Made by a program: the position numbers and the translations under genes
Notes under the pieces: generated by a model
Database searches by the model: none
Told to the model about the DNA's origin: nothing
What the model saw: only the letters and a program-made list of their open reading frames with translations
Part shown: positions 12,120 through 23,785 of the stretch, one piece after another
Layout: the number at the start of each line of letters is the position of its first letter
Position numbering within the stretch: the stretch's first letter is position 1
NCBI GenBank assembly: GCA_036365145.1
Contig: JAEOAD010000040.1
Span: 15,723,501-15,787,500, forward strand
Reading direction: 5' to 3'
Length of the DNA: 64,000 nucleotides
Origin: Orientallactaga sibirica
Lineage: Eukaryota > Chordata > Mammalia > Rodentia > Dipodidae

Positions 12120-12635
12120 GTAGGAATGACCTTCTCAGGACCTATGTCAAAAGGCAGGTTGTTTAGACTGCAATTGCTTCTAGTCCTTCTGGTTCTCCTG
12201 TAACCATGAAGTAGGGAAGGACGGAACTTCAGGGTGGTCGCCGCAAACAGCAACTCTCAGAGTGGAACCAGTGGTCATGGGTAATTTGTCCCTGGGCCTC
12301 TCTGTAACCCTGCAGGAAAAACTCTGTCGGCTAGAAGCCTTGAGGAAAGCCGGCCCTTGTGGAACAGAGTTGGGGAGTGAACACCTGTCAGTTCAGTCAA
12401 AACTGAAAGTGATTAGCTTGACATCAAAAGGGAAGTGGCTGCTTTCAGAGACAGCTGCAGCTGGAGGTGACGTCAGGAATGAGCGAGTGCAGCACACCTG
12501 GAGAGACCTCCCTGCCCTCTCCCTGAGTGCTGAGCCCAGAAGCAGATCTTCACAATGCACACCCTGGAAGAGATGCCATTGTTAGCTAGGAACACAGACG
12601 TGTGTGCAGGTGTTTTATTGTTCTATAAGAGCTCA
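12120..12635. other. Unique intronic sequence
   Basis: A 107-codon plus frame (12262-12585) has no recognisable domain and no splice context. Confidence 0.3.
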
Positions 12636-12639
12636 CGCT

Positions 12640-12925
12640 TTGTCGGGGGAGATGGCTGGGCTGATAGAGCACTTGCTGCGAAAGTATGTGGACCTGACTT
12701 CAGACCCCAGCATCCACATAAATGCCTGGAGGGCCTGGTGGCCCACCTTTAATCCCAGCACTCAAGAGGAAGAAACAGGAAACCTGGGGCAAGGTAGCTG
12801 AATCAGTGAGCCCTGAGTTCAAGCGAGAGACCCTGCCTCAGTAAATAAAGGGGAAAACCATGGAGGAAGACACGCAACATCAACTTTTGGTCTTCACATA
12901 CACGCTAACCACACACATGTGCACA
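12640..12925 (+). repeat. B2/B4-type composite SINE, old
   Basis: ggggagatggctgggctgat, cacctttaatcccagcactc and a CA-rich end (acacacatgtgcacatgc). Confidence 0.65.
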
Positions 12926-13078
12926 TGCAAGAAGAAAAAAGAACCCATGCTGAGAATATGGAGCTATGTGGCTTTGTCTCTGCCCTGCAGAGAGGAGGTG
13001 ACCCAGCACTCCTGTCAGTCCTGTGTTTCTCCTCCAGAGACCTTTATGCTCAGTCTGATGAGGCAAGAGTCTTTTTTA

Positions 13079-13308
13079 AAAATTTATTTTATTTTATTTA
13101 TTTATTTGAGAGCAAAAGACACACACAGAGAGATAGAGAGACAGAGAGAGAATGGGTGCACCAGGGACTCCAGCCACTGCAAACGAACTCCAGATGCATG
13201 TGCCACCTTGTGCATCTGACTTACATGGGTACTGGGGAATCAAGTCTGGAACCGGGGTCCTTAGGCTTCACAAGCAAGCACTTAACCGCTAAGCCATCTC
13301 TCCAGCCC
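13079..13308 (-). repeat. tRNA-derived SINE
   Basis: TSD agtcttttttaa (about 13067) and agtctttttaa (about 13312). Confidence 0.93.
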
Positions 13309-13309
13309 A

Positions 13310-13975
13310 AAAGTCTTTTTAAGCTGTCTCATAAGATGCCTGCCTTTAATAAATTGGTATTCAAAGGGCCTGTGTAGGGAGAAGAAAATAGAAGGCAGGA
13401 TGTAGGAGAAAGAACATATACATTATATCCCTGGATACAGATGCAAAAAAAGAATCAACCCACCCATTGATTTCAATCCATCCTGTCCTCCCCCGTGTTA
13501 CACAGAGACAGGAAAAAGAGAGGCCCCGCCCGTTCTGTCAGGGTGCTTTGCTGGAGCTGTACTCTCGGGGCTTCACACTTCTCATGAGAAGTAGGAGTTG
13601 GAACGTGTCCCCGTACTTCCGTGCGTGAACCACTGGTTAGAGCCATGACTTGGCACGCCCTCACTCGATGCAGGACACCCACACTGACTCAATCTGGGCA
13701 GGGCTGTACCCCTGAAGTCACACTCTCGCAAGCTACAGGCATTGCATATGTCTCTCTGTGAAGGAAGAAATAAAAATTCACACTTGAAAATCTGTCCAAA
13801 GTCCCATTGCTAGTACCCTTAGGTCCTTGACTGAAAACACTCATTTCGTCCTGTGTCACCACAATAACATAGTGATGTCTGAGTCTTGTGGGAATGATGG
13901 ATCCTTGTGGAAGTGCTGGAACCTCTATGGCTCTTTTAATTAAAACCCATGTACTGGGGAAACAAAACAGGGAGG
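13310..13975. other. Unique intronic sequence
   Basis: Nothing recognisable. Confidence 0.3.
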
Positions 13976-13979
13976 CCAG

Positions 13980-14176
13980 TGGGCTGGAGAGATGGCTCAA
14001 TGGTTAACTGTGCTTTCTGTGCAAGCATGTGGGCCTGAGGGGGCCTGAAACTGCCAGAGCTTGAATCTCCAGGTCTGGGCAGTGTGTCCACACGTGCCTG
14101 TAACTCCAGTCCTGCAAAGGGGAGAAGAGACCAGGGAAACACCTGGGCTGGCAAAAAAAAAAAAAAAAAAAAAAAA
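13980..14176 (+). repeat. tRNA-derived SINE, divergent B2/ID-like, with A tail
   Basis: It has gggctggagagatggctcaa but a different body (gaatctccaggtctgggcag). It ends in a 23-nt A run, not the CT-AAATA tail of its neighbours. Confidence 0.75.
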
Positions 14177-14225
14177 ACCAGCAAGCTTCAGTATCAGTAA
14201 GAGACTCTGCTTTAAAATAAGAATG

Positions 14226-14446
14226 GGGGCTGGAGAGATGGCTCAGCATTTAAGACGCTTGCCTGCAAAGCCTAAGGGCCCAAGTTCAATTCCCCAGAAC
14301 CCATGTAAGGCCAGATGCACTAGGTAGAGTGTATGTCTAGAGTTCATTTTCAGTGGTTAGAGGCCCCGGTGTGCCCATTCACTCTCTTGCTCGCTCTCTC
14401 TCTAATTAATAAATAAATAAAAATATTAAAAATAAATAAATAAATG
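14226..14446 (+). repeat. tRNA-derived SINE
   Basis: Followed immediately by a second same-orientation copy. The short target sequence gagaatg/agaatg is repeated between them. Confidence 0.92.
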
Positions 14447-14457
14447 AGAATGCATGG

Positions 14458-14670
14458 GGGCTGGAGAGCTTGCTCAGTGGTTAAGGTGCTTGCCTGCAAA
14501 TCCTAATGACCTGAGTTCAGTTCCCCAGTATCCACATAAAGCCAGATGCACAGAGAGGCACGTGTGTCTAGAGTTCATTTGCAGCAGCTGGAAGCCCTGG
14601 TGTGCCAACTTTCTGTCTGTTTCCTCTCTCTCTCTGTGCTTGCAAATAAATCAATAAAACATTTTAAATA
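14458..14670 (+). repeat. tRNA-derived SINE
   Basis: Its A-rich tail has been split by the reverse copy that follows. Confidence 0.92.
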
Positions 14671-14671
14671 T

Positions 14672-14677
14672 ATTTTT

Positions 14678-14720
<43 letters not shown>

Positions 14721-14917
14721 TTTGACAGAAAGAGGCAGAGAGAGAGAGAGAGAGAGAAGGAGAGAATGGGCACGCCAGGGCCTCTAGGCAATGCAAACGA
14801 AGTCCATATGCATGCACCACCATATGCATCTGGCTTATGTGGGTCCTGGAGAATCGAACTGGGGTCCTTTGGCTTTGCAGGCAAACGCCTTCGCCGCTAA
14901 GCCATCTCTCCAGCCCA
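14672..14917 (-). repeat. tRNA-derived SINE inserted in the tail of the preceding SINE
   Basis: ataaaacatttt occurs on both sides (about 14655 and 14918). It has a long (TTTA)n. Confidence 0.93.
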
Positions 14918-15024
14918 TAAATAAAACATTTTTTAAAAAATGAGAATGAGTGATGGAGCAGGACACCTGACACCTGACATTCTGCTCCAGCCACCTCAGG
15001 CAAGTTCACGGGGAAATAGAAGGG

Positions 15025-15135
15025 CACGCACACATGCACACACCACACATACCACACCACCCACACACAATACACCACAACTCACACACCACACACATCA
15101 TACCACACCACACACCACACCAAACATACACACAA
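15025..15135 (+). repeat. CA-rich imperfect satellite
   Basis: About 110 nt built from irregular cacacca/cacat units with almost no G. Confidence 0.9.
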
Positions 15136-15659
15136 GCAAAATAAAAAGGAGGAGGTGGCAGCCGGGCCCATTTGGAAAGCACTTGTTAGGTTCCAGTCAC
15201 ATCACACCCGGGTCTCCTGTTTGCTCCCAGGTTCACTCAGAATGCTGAGTGTCTCACCTGCTCCAGCGCTGAGCGGACTGGACAGGTCAGCTTTCTAAAC
15301 CTGCATCTTTCCCCTCATTAAGTGCCCAGTCCCTGTATGCACGTTATCATCCACGGGATTTCTTCTGTGGCTTGCTGGCTTGTATTGTGTGTCTTTATTT
15401 TATGACTCAGACACTTATCTTTTTCCTGTTGATTTCCTATTGATTTCTCCCTCAGCTTGGCTGATCTGCTGTTGGTGATGTGTTACAAATGCCTTGTGCT
15501 AGCAAAGCCTTGTCTTTCACACAGTTCATAGTATCTCGAAATTTTTGAAACCTGTAAGAGTTGAGGGTTTGTTTTTTTTTTTCACATTTCAGTCTTAGTA
15601 CACTTGGGATTTTTATCTTGAAATACATAGATTATTTGCTTCATTTTACTTTTGTTTTA

Positions 15660-16050
15660 AACTTTTTATTGACAGCCTCCATATATATATAGATGATATG
15701 TCATGATCATAATCCCCTTCTGAAATCCTTCCTTTTCCCCTTCTCCTATTCCCCTGCAATTAAATCCCTTCCTTCCAACTAGTATCTCTTCAGTTTTGAT
15801 GTCATTTCCTCCCACCTGTTATGCAGGTCTTGTGTAGGTAGCATCAGCCACTGTGAGGTCAGGAGTGCCATGGCCCGTGTCTGGAAGACGTACTGCAAAG
15901 CACTTCCGCCCTTCCTTTGACTCTTCCATTCTTCTGCCACCTCTTCTTCTATGGTCTTGAGTCTTGAAGGGCAACACACCTGGATTTTGAGGCGTTCAGC
16001 TAAACACCACACCCTTTCTGGGTGGGATTTCAGTACCGTCTTGGTCATAT
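15660..16050 (-). repeat. Probable rodent L1 3' fragment
   Basis: Starts ctttttattgacagcctcc. tcttgtgtaggtagcatcag and ctgccacctcttcttctatg follow an order I associate with reverse L1 3' regions abundant in jerboa sequence. Assignment is from memory. Confidence 0.45.
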
Positions 16051-16054
16051 ATCA

Positions 16055-16844
16055 TGTTTCCACATAGCTAGGAGCTGCTAAAGACTCTGTTTGCTTTTAT
16101 GCATCTATTGTCTGTTTTCTGTCAGTACCGCACTGTCGTAATTACTACATACGCCTAATAAGCCTGTCCATCTTCCAGTTAGTCTTGACTGTTCCTGACG
16201 ACGTGGGATTGGGGCTCCATAAAGATGCAGGAGGGAAGCTGGGCTCTAGGTGAGCTTAGGACTCTCAAGCCAGGGGCTCTTAAGTCTTGAACTGTTGTCC
16301 ACATTTAGTAAAGAACTGATAAATGCAGACACAGAAAAAATTTATTTTAGGGAGTTGAAAAGAGTGGGGCCGAAAGGCAGGTAAGATCCCAAGCCGAGAG
16401 GAGCTGGCAAGGGGAGAGGAAACCGGGAAAAATATGTCACGAAGAAGCTTGGATCAAGTCCCTTATGAACTGTGCATCCAATTAGAGTGCGTCTCTTTTC
16501 TGAGTCCCGATATAGATGCAGGATCTTGATTGGTTGTTGGGCCCAGGAGAAGTGCTGACTCACTCTGGAAAGATCCTGCCCACAGGAAGTGTGGGCCAGA
16601 GGAGGAAGAGTCAGCAAGCTGTTCCTGAGTCCAGCAGGAGCGCTGGTCTTGCAGGGGAAGGTCGCTGTCGGTGCTCCTGTGGGCCTGTGTCCCTAGCTGA
16701 CGCCCTGCACAAGAAGGCTTCCTTGCTCCTAATCCACATCACTAGCCCTAGAAGCTCCTAGAAGCATGGTAGAGTCAACTTTTATGTGACATGCACACAA
16801 ATACCATACTTTGTGACTTTCCACTGACATTGTACTGAATGGAT

Positions 16845-16845
<1 letters not shown>
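16055..16845. other. Unique intronic sequence
   Basis: No gene or repeat recognised. Confidence 0.3.
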
Positions 16846-16854
<9 letters not shown>

Positions 16855-16877
<23 letters not shown>

Positions 16878-17014
16878 TTGAGGTAGGGTCTCACTCTGGC
16901 CCAGGCTGACCTTGAATTCACTATGCAGTCTCAGGGTGGCCTCGAACTCACAGTGATCCTCCTACCTCTGCCTCCCGAGTGCTGGGATTAAAGGTGTGCG
17001 CCACCATGTCCAGC
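16855..17014 (-). repeat. B1 SINE with (TTG)n tail
   Basis: The reverse tail has become a ttg microsatellite (16846-16876). TSD gaatggatt/gaatagatt. Confidence 0.92.
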
Positions 17015-17398
17015 TGAATAGATTCATTTTTGAGAATGGATATGTTATCCTGATGGACCCTGAGTTTAACCTGCTGCAGGTGTCTGAAGACCAGGGCATG
17101 GAATCACAGTGACTTCTGTCTGGACACTTCTCTGTGAATGAAAGGCTGTGCCAATGACCACTCTGCACTGACCCTGGGGTTCATTACAGCAGATGGTTTC
17201 CTCGGTGGTGCAGCAAAGAGAGAAATAATGACCACAGTGCAGTTTGCCAAGATGTTTTTCTAGCTGAAATATATTTAACTAGGGAGAAGAAAACCTGTAA
17301 GAACAGCGGAAGGGCCAACGAAGCTTCTCCAGGTGGCAGGAATGGGGGCAGGGGATGGTGTCAAGAGAGAAAACCGCACCCAGACAAGAGTCAAAAGA

Positions 17399-17560
17399 AG
17401 CCTGGCTTGGTGGTGCACGCCTTTAATCCCAGCACTTCGGAGGCAGAGGTAGGAGGATAGTTGTGAGTTCAAGGCCACTCTGAGACTACAGAGTGAATTC
17501 CAGGTCAGCCTGGGCTAGAGTGAGACCTACCTGGAAAAACCAAAAAATAAAAAATAAAAA
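17399..17560 (+). repeat. B1 SINE
   Basis: TSD agagtcaaaag (about 17389) and agactcaaaag (about 17560). Confidence 0.93.
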
Positions 17561-17564
17561 GACT

Positions 17565-18140
17565 CAAAAGACCACAATGTCTGCCAGCCTGCTGCGTTCC
17601 ACATGGCCCAGCCAATTTCTTTCCGAAGATTATCACTTCTTTCTTCTGATGTGTGCCAGCCTGTTTTCCACTGCTATCCTACCCTAAATACCTCAGAGTC
17701 AGAAAAAAGCAATCCCTGGGTTCCGAATGGTAAGAATGCCAATCCTGTATTCAGAAAGGTTCCAACACGGGAAAAATTAGAGTGTCTAAAAGATCAGGGC
17801 CTGTTTCATTTAACTCTTCAGATTTTCTAGAAATTTAAAACAAGTAGCTATTATATGGAAAATACAGAAACAAATTCATTTTTGGATAAGACTATAAAAC
17901 CTGTATTGTATGCTCATGGACTTAATCACAGTCATTGTCATGGTAAATCTTTTGTGCTTCCAGCTGTAGAAGATTCTTGGGAAGTGTAATACTTGCCTTT
18001 GTTCAAGAAAGCGTAATAAATTTGAACTGTATACATCACAAATGTTTTTAGCAGTAAGGAAGGCAAACTTTCCAACCTTTTTAAAGTTGTAATACTCTGG
18101 TAAGTAAAACATGGCATGCTATATGTTCTAAAAGAACTGA
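17565..18140. other. Unique intronic sequence
   Basis: AT-rich, no repeat recognised, no exon. Confidence 0.3.
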
Positions 18141-18151
18141 AAGGAATATAT

Positions 18152-18367
18152 TTTACTTATTTATTTATTTGAGAGAGAGAGGCAGAGAGAAAGAAACAGA
18201 CACACACACAGAGAGAATGGGTGTGCCAGGGCCTCTAGTCACTGCAAACAAACTCCACATGCATGTGCCACCTTGTGCATCTGTCTTACATGGGTACTGG
18301 GGAATCAAACCTGGATCCTTAGGTTTCACAGACAAGCACCTTAACCACTAAACCATCTCTCCAGCCT
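18152..18367 (-). repeat. tRNA-derived SINE
   Basis: TSD ggaatatattt on both sides (about 18143 and 18367). Confidence 0.93.
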
Positions 18368-18518
18368 GGAATATATTTATTTTTAAGTAAAAACTTTTCA
18401 AACCTTGTACTGTTAGATTTGGAGAGTATTTTAGAACCTCTAAAATATGTGCATGCTGTCTCTGGCTGCTAACCAAACTCTGGAAGAAGCATTTTATATA
18501 TAAAAAGAGGTAGATATC

Positions 18519-18770
18519 GGGCTGGAGAGATGGCTTAGCAGTTAAGGCGCCTGTCTCCTAAGCCTAGGAACGCTGGTTCCAGTCTCCAGCGGTTCCAATC
18601 TCCAGGTCCCACGATTAGCCAGATGAAAAGTGACGCAAGCACGCAGTGCCGCACTTGACCATAAGGAGGCGCACACGTGGATTTCGTTTGCAGCAGCTGA
18701 GAGACTGCTGGCGCACCCATCTCTATCTGTCTTCCTCTCCCTCTCTCTGTCTCTCTCTCAAAAAAAGAGA
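18519..18770 (+). repeat. tRNA-derived SINE, long variant with doubled B-box-like motif
   Basis: ggttccagtctccagc is followed at once by ggttccaatctccagg. It has the extra internal segment, with a weaker CTCF-like core (ccataaggaggcgca near 18659). Confidence 0.93.
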
Positions 18771-18782
18771 AGAGATAGATAG

Positions 18783-18938
18783 GAGCCGGGTATGGTGGTG
18801 CACACCTTTAATTCCTGCACTTGGGAGGCAGAGGTAGGAGGATCGCCGTGAGTTCAAGGCCACCTTGAGACTACAGAGTGAATTCCAGGTCAGCCTAAGC
18901 CGCAGTGAGACCCTGCCTCGAAAAACTAAAAAAAAAAA
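18783..18938 (+). repeat. B1 SINE
   Basis: Third member of a site marked by agaggtagata (about 18506), agagatagata (18771) and agaggtagata (about 18939). Confidence 0.92.
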
Positions 18939-19198
18939 AGAGGTAGATAGTTGCCTGATCATTCTCAACTATGGAGCTAAAAATGCCAACCACAGGTGCC
19001 ACTCCCAGACCCCCTCAGTCACCATCTATGATGACTTTCTGTGCCTTTGAATAGGGTATTGTATTCTCTCAACTGTTTACAATAACCTATTTCATTTTCT
19101 CACAATTATGAATTAGTCCAATTTCATGGGCCTTTATTTTCTCCTAAAACTATAACAGCAGACAATAATTTTTAGATGATATAGAATTTGTATTTTTT

Positions 19199-19414
19199 AA
19201 AAAAATATTTTATTTGTCTGCCAACAAAGAGAGCAATAGAGAGAAGAGAGGCATACAGAGAGAATGGGCATGCCAGGACCTCCAGCCATTGCAAACGAAT
19301 TCCAGATGCATGTGCCACTTTGTGCATCTGCCTTTACCTGGGTACTGGGGAATTAGACCCGGGTCATTAGGCATTGCAGGCAAGCACCTTAACTGCTGAG
19401 CCATCTTTACAGCC
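19199..19414 (-). repeat. tRNA-derived SINE
   Basis: TSD tagaatttgtatt/tagaatttgcatt. Confidence 0.92.
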
Positions 19415-19461
19415 CCTAGAATTTGCATTTAAAATTCAGTTAATTTAAAAATAGAAATATG

Positions 19462-19685
19462 GGGCTGGAGAGATGGCTTAGCAGTTAAGCACTTGCCTGT
19501 GAAGCCTAAGGACCCTGATTTGAGGCTCTATTCCCCAGTACACATGTAAGCCAGATGCATAAGGTGGCGTATGAATCTGGAGTTCGTTTGCAGAGGCTGG
19601 ATGCCCTAGTGTGCAACCATTCTCTCTCTCTCCATCCCCCCCCGTCTGTTGCTAATAAATAAATAAAAATAAACAAAAATTTTAA
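19462..19685 (+). repeat. tRNA-derived SINE
   Basis: TSD aaaatagaaatatg at about 19448 and 19686, perfect. Confidence 0.94.
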
Positions 19686-19772
19686 AAAATAGAAATATGA
19701 GTTCTTCCCCAAATGTTTGCTATATAAACCACTCCCCCCTCATTCTTAAAAAAAAAACAAAAAAACAGAAAG

Positions 19773-19924
19773 TAAGCCTGGCATGGTGGCGCACGCCTTT
19801 AATCCCACCACTCAGGAGGCAAAGGTAGGAGAATCACCATGAGTTCAAGGCCACCCTGAGACTACATAGTGAGTTCCAAGCCAATTTGTGCTACAGCGAG
19901 ACCCTACCTCAAAAAGCCAAAAGA
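19773..19924 (+). repeat. B1 SINE, first of a tandem pair
   Basis: Ends cctcaaaaagccaaaagaaa and runs directly into a second B1. Confidence 0.92.
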
Positions 19925-19927
19925 AAA

Positions 19928-20110
19928 GCTGGATGTGGTGGCACATGCCTTTAATCCCAGCACTCGGGAGGCAGAGGTAGGAGGATCACTGTGAGTTCAA
20001 GGCCACCCTGAGACTACATAGTGAATTCCAGGTCAGCCTGAGCTAGAGTGAGACCCTACCTTGAAAAACCAAATAAAAACAACAACAACAACAAAAAAAA
20101 AAAAAAAACT
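19928..20110 (+). repeat. B1 SINE, second of a tandem pair
   Basis: Same orientation, with an aac/A-rich tail. The pair is diverged from each other, so it is not a recent duplication. Confidence 0.92.
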
Positions 20111-20162
20111 GCAAGGCTGGAGAAGAGAAAGAGCTTAATGTAAGAGCAGTAAAAGAGTGATT

Positions 20163-20250
20163 CCAAGCTAGGCATGGTAGCACTGCTGATAATTCCACCT
20201 CTTGGTCTAGCTAGATAGCAGGACTCCACTTCCAAACACCAAATAAAAAT
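20163..20250 (+). repeat. B1 fragment, degraded
   Basis: ccaagctaggcatggtagca and caccaaataaaaataaag remain. The middle is deleted. Confidence 0.45.
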
Positions 20251-20259
20251 AAAGTCATT

Positions 20260-20870
20260 TCTTTGAAACATGATATTTTGCATCGCTTGAAAAGTCCACT
20301 TGGAAAGATACTGACACCCATCTGAAGGCTGTCATCTATGAGAGCCTGCCTTTCTGTTGATAAGGAATCCCGTCCCCTGGGCTGTTTATTAATAGTGATA
20401 ATGTGGTTTTTTGAACCGAATTGTTTTGTCCTTTAGCAGAAGTAAACGTATTTTCCTCTAGAGGAGCACTAAGCGTGGATGACGAGAGACATCTGTGAAA
20501 AGCTCAGTGTTACATCCTCATTTCCCATGACAGAGCTACAGGGTGACTTTGCCAGAGCAAGTGCCAAATATATGTGTTGAGCAAAGAAGGACTGGGCAGA
20601 GAAAAATCGTAAATTGTTGCCAAAGCCCTAGAAGTAAGGAGGCAGCCAGATTTCCTGGGATAGAATCTTAGTTCCTTAAAGAAAGTAAGTTAAGAGACAG
20701 TTAAGGAAGATTCATAATAAGTCTGGGTACACCTAGTCTCCACAGCCAACACATAGCACAGAGGGACATACAAACCCCCTTGTCATCTCCTCTTTTCTAA
20801 TTCCACTCCTCTTTCCTGTCATCAGTTTGGATTCAGTGTCCCACCCTCTTTTTTAAGCATTCATATATTA
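20260..20870. other. Unique intronic sequence
   Basis: Nothing recognisable. Confidence 0.3.
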
Positions 20871-20879
20871 ACATATTTG

Positions 20880-21420
20880 CAAAGGAGTGCTTAAAAGAAC
20901 ATAAGGCTTCTGGAAGCATATGTGACCTCATACTCAGCACATTATGCTACTGCTTGCTTTTCCACTTACTGTGTCACATGGTTCTTTTCAGGTGGTCTCG
21001 TGTAGATCTTTGTAATCACAGCAAAATATACCATGTTATTTAATGAGTGTCCACTACCGTGCATGTTATAGACTAGCTTCCGGTTACTGTCAACTGTAAA
21101 CCATGCACAGTGATCACCCTCATTAGCCATGCCTCTTTGTACCCAAGTAAAATTACTTCTAGAGTTCTACATCTCTAAAACTGTAGAATCACTCAGATGA
21201 AGGGTCTGCACATTTGTAATTTCAGCACATATCACTCTATTGCCCTCCAAAATGGCTTTATTGACCTGTATTTCCACCAGTTCTGTATGCTGCCACCAAA
21301 ATTTGACTGGTATCAAATTGGTATCATTGATTTTTCACTGTGTGTGATTTATGGTGAAAACTATGTTGCATTTCTATTTAGTAGAATTAACTTCAATACC
21401 TTGTAAGAATTGTCATATTC
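20880..21420 (-). repeat. Old L1 (L1M-type) fragment
   Basis: tttgtaatcacagcaaaata, ctattgccctccaaaatggc and tatttccaccagttctgtat follow the order of the reverse strand of an old L1 3' region. Confidence 0.55.
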
Positions 21421-21868
21421 ATACACACAGGAATGTTTTGTTTGCTCATATGGTCATGGTTACGTCGAGTTCTAATACGCCGTGATATAACTTCAAGTCA
21501 ATACCACCCGCAGAGCCCATTTGCAGACAGACTGGTTGGCTAGCATGGCAGTCAGCATTGTGCTAGCTGCAGGCGATAGGGTGACTGTCACGTGACGAGG
21601 GAGAAGAGTGTGCCTTCTCGAAAGTGTATGTCCTGCTGGATGAAGGAGATATCTAGAAATTTTCCTTAGTGAAACAAGTCCCCTAAGTATTGGCCCTTTG
21701 CAAAGTGACCTTCGCTGCAGAAAGAAAATGTTCCCCAACCTGAGAGCGCTGGGGGCCCTGTGACTCCATGCGGTGCTGACCTACTGGGGTTGGCAGGGAT
21801 CAACAGGGTCTTATTGGTCACAGAGTCACAGCAGGTTGGGTGACCAATTAAAAACATTCCATAACTTG

Positions 21869-22140
21869 GGCGGGAGAGATGGCTTAGTGGTTAAGGTGCC
21901 TGCCTGCTAAGCCTAAGAACACTGGTTCCAATCTCCAGCGGTTCCAATCTCCAGGTCCCACGTTTAGCCAGATGAAAAGCAATGCAAGGGCGCAATGCCG
22001 CACTTGCCCACAAGGGGGCGCACGCATCTGGATTTCGTTCACAACAGCTGAGAGACTGCTGGCGCGCCCATCTCTATCTGTCTTCCTCTTCCTCTCTATC
22101 TGTCTCTCTGTCTCTCTCCAAAAATAAATAAAATAATTAA
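21869..22140 (+). repeat. tRNA-derived SINE, long variant with doubled B-box-like motif
   Basis: Contains ggttccaatctccagcgg then ggttccaatctccagg, and the CTCF-like core cccacaagggggcgca at 22007-22022. TSD attccataact at about 21856 and 22192. Confidence 0.94.
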
Positions 22141-22307
22141 AAAATTTAAAAAAACAAACCCAGACTTCTAAATGTCTGAGTTAAAAAAAATATTCCATAA
22201 CTCCAGGGAGGGACAGTAGCAGGAGCCACTCTCTCCGAGGCCAGTAGCTGACCTGGATGCTGCTTCACCTACCCCTTGCTCTCCTCAAAAGCCTATTTCT
22301 TATCAAG

Positions 22308-22630
22308 CATGTTGAGGCGACAAAACACCCGACCACAAGGAGCTGACCAGAGGAGTTTATTTTGGTTGACAGTCTTGAGAGGAAGCTTCATGATGGCGGG
22401 AAAAGCATGGTAGAGCAGAGGCTGGGCGTCACTTCTTGCCATAGCAGATGGCATAAAGCAGCCAGAGAGTGAGCTGAGCTTTGGCAAAGAGAAAGCTAGC
22501 CAGCTGAAACACTTCAAAGACCACCCCTTAGCAACGCATCTTCTCCAGCAACGCTCCCTCTCCCAAATTGCCTCCAGCTTGGAACCAAACATTCAAAACA
22601 CATGAGTCTGTGGAGGACATTTGACTCAAC
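22308..22630 (-). repeat. Solitary ERVL-MaLR (MT-type) LTR relic
   Basis: gagtttattttggttgacag, gcgggaaaagcatggtagag, ttggaaccaaacattcaaaa and catgagtctgtggaggacat follow the reverse order of rodent MT-type LTRs. There is no internal viral coding sequence. It resembles the relic at 40385. Confidence 0.65.
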
Positions 22631-22959
22631 CCCCTCCCCAAAGCATTGGGTGGCATGCCCTGCCACACCACTGAGAGTACTTGAACACTAAATAGAAGGT
22701 TGGAATAGCTGGTCTGTGCCAGGAGCGCGCTTAGGTAAGGAATATATCAAAGGATAGTAAGTGGAGCTGATTCCATGTAGCTCCGTGAGAGTCCTGGTGT
22801 GTGCCTCTTTGCAGGGCTGCTCAGTCCCCGGCAGGCTCTGAAACACGCGGATAGGCAGTTCTTTCTAGTTCTCACCAAAGGCCCTCTTCCTTCAGTGCCT
22901 AGTCCTGCCTGTCAGCTGCTACCCTGAAAAGCCAGATAGCTGGGCACCGGAAGGAGCTT

Positions 22960-23330
22960 AAAATTTCTAAAATGTGATTATTATCAAAGAAAAACATCTC
23001 CAATGTTCCTTTCCCCTCGTCATATTGCTGCAGTGTGAAAAGCATTTTTTAAAGTAAGAACTAATATGTTATTTGTATGAATAAAGAAATAAAAGAATTC
23101 TCAGCCTTGATCTGCATTGACTGTACAGAGAGATAATATTCATGGCCATTATGCTGTAATTATATTAATCCAGTCACACCTAAATAAGACAGATGGGCTT
23201 AAAATTGAAAGCATTATGCACCATTCACTCAAGTCCATTGGGCCTATTTTTAGGGCTTATTATCCTTGCGATGGCTAAAGGCTTATCTGCTGAATAGTTG
23301 CCTCTGCCATCGACATTTGGACACCCCGGT
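22960..23330. promoter_or_regulatory. Candidate conserved non-coding element
   Basis: AT-rich but complex, free of SINEs and simple repeats, with homeodomain-like ATTA/TAAT cores (for example tgtaattatattaatccagt). I infer possible constraint only from composition. No alignment was possible. Confidence 0.2.
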
Positions 23331-23484
23331 ACTATTGTATGCCAGGCTTTCATTTCATTAGTTTGTTTGATAAATAAAATGTTCTCAGTGGGCTAAAAAT
23401 AAAGGTGTCCCACGTGTCTGAATACAACCCTCCCATGTGGTTCTATTTCTAGAGGCACTGGGGGCTCGAGGACTTGGTTTCCAC

Positions 23485-23785
23485 ACTGCTGTGGACTGAA
23501 TGTGCCCTTCCGAACTGCAGGCGTTGCCAGTGTGACTGGGTTTAGAACTGGGGCCTTTAAGAGGTGGTGAGGCCGTGTGGGTTTTTCTCCCACAAAAACA
23601 ATTAAGGCCCCTCCAGGAGGCAATTACTTTTCTCCTGGCCTTCAGACCACACCTTGCACGACTCTGCAAGGTATACGCCGGACGGTGGCATCTCCATCTT
23701 GGGCTTCCCAGCCTCCAAAACGGTGAGAAAGGACATTTCCCATCTTCATAATGGATGGATTTTCTGGTACCTGCACTCAGCCTCT
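23485..23785 (+). repeat. Solitary MST-type MaLR LTR relic
   Basis: tggactgaatgtgcccttcc, ggggcctttaagaggtggtg and cccagcctccaaaacggtga follow the MST/THE1 order. No coding interior. Confidence 0.7.
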
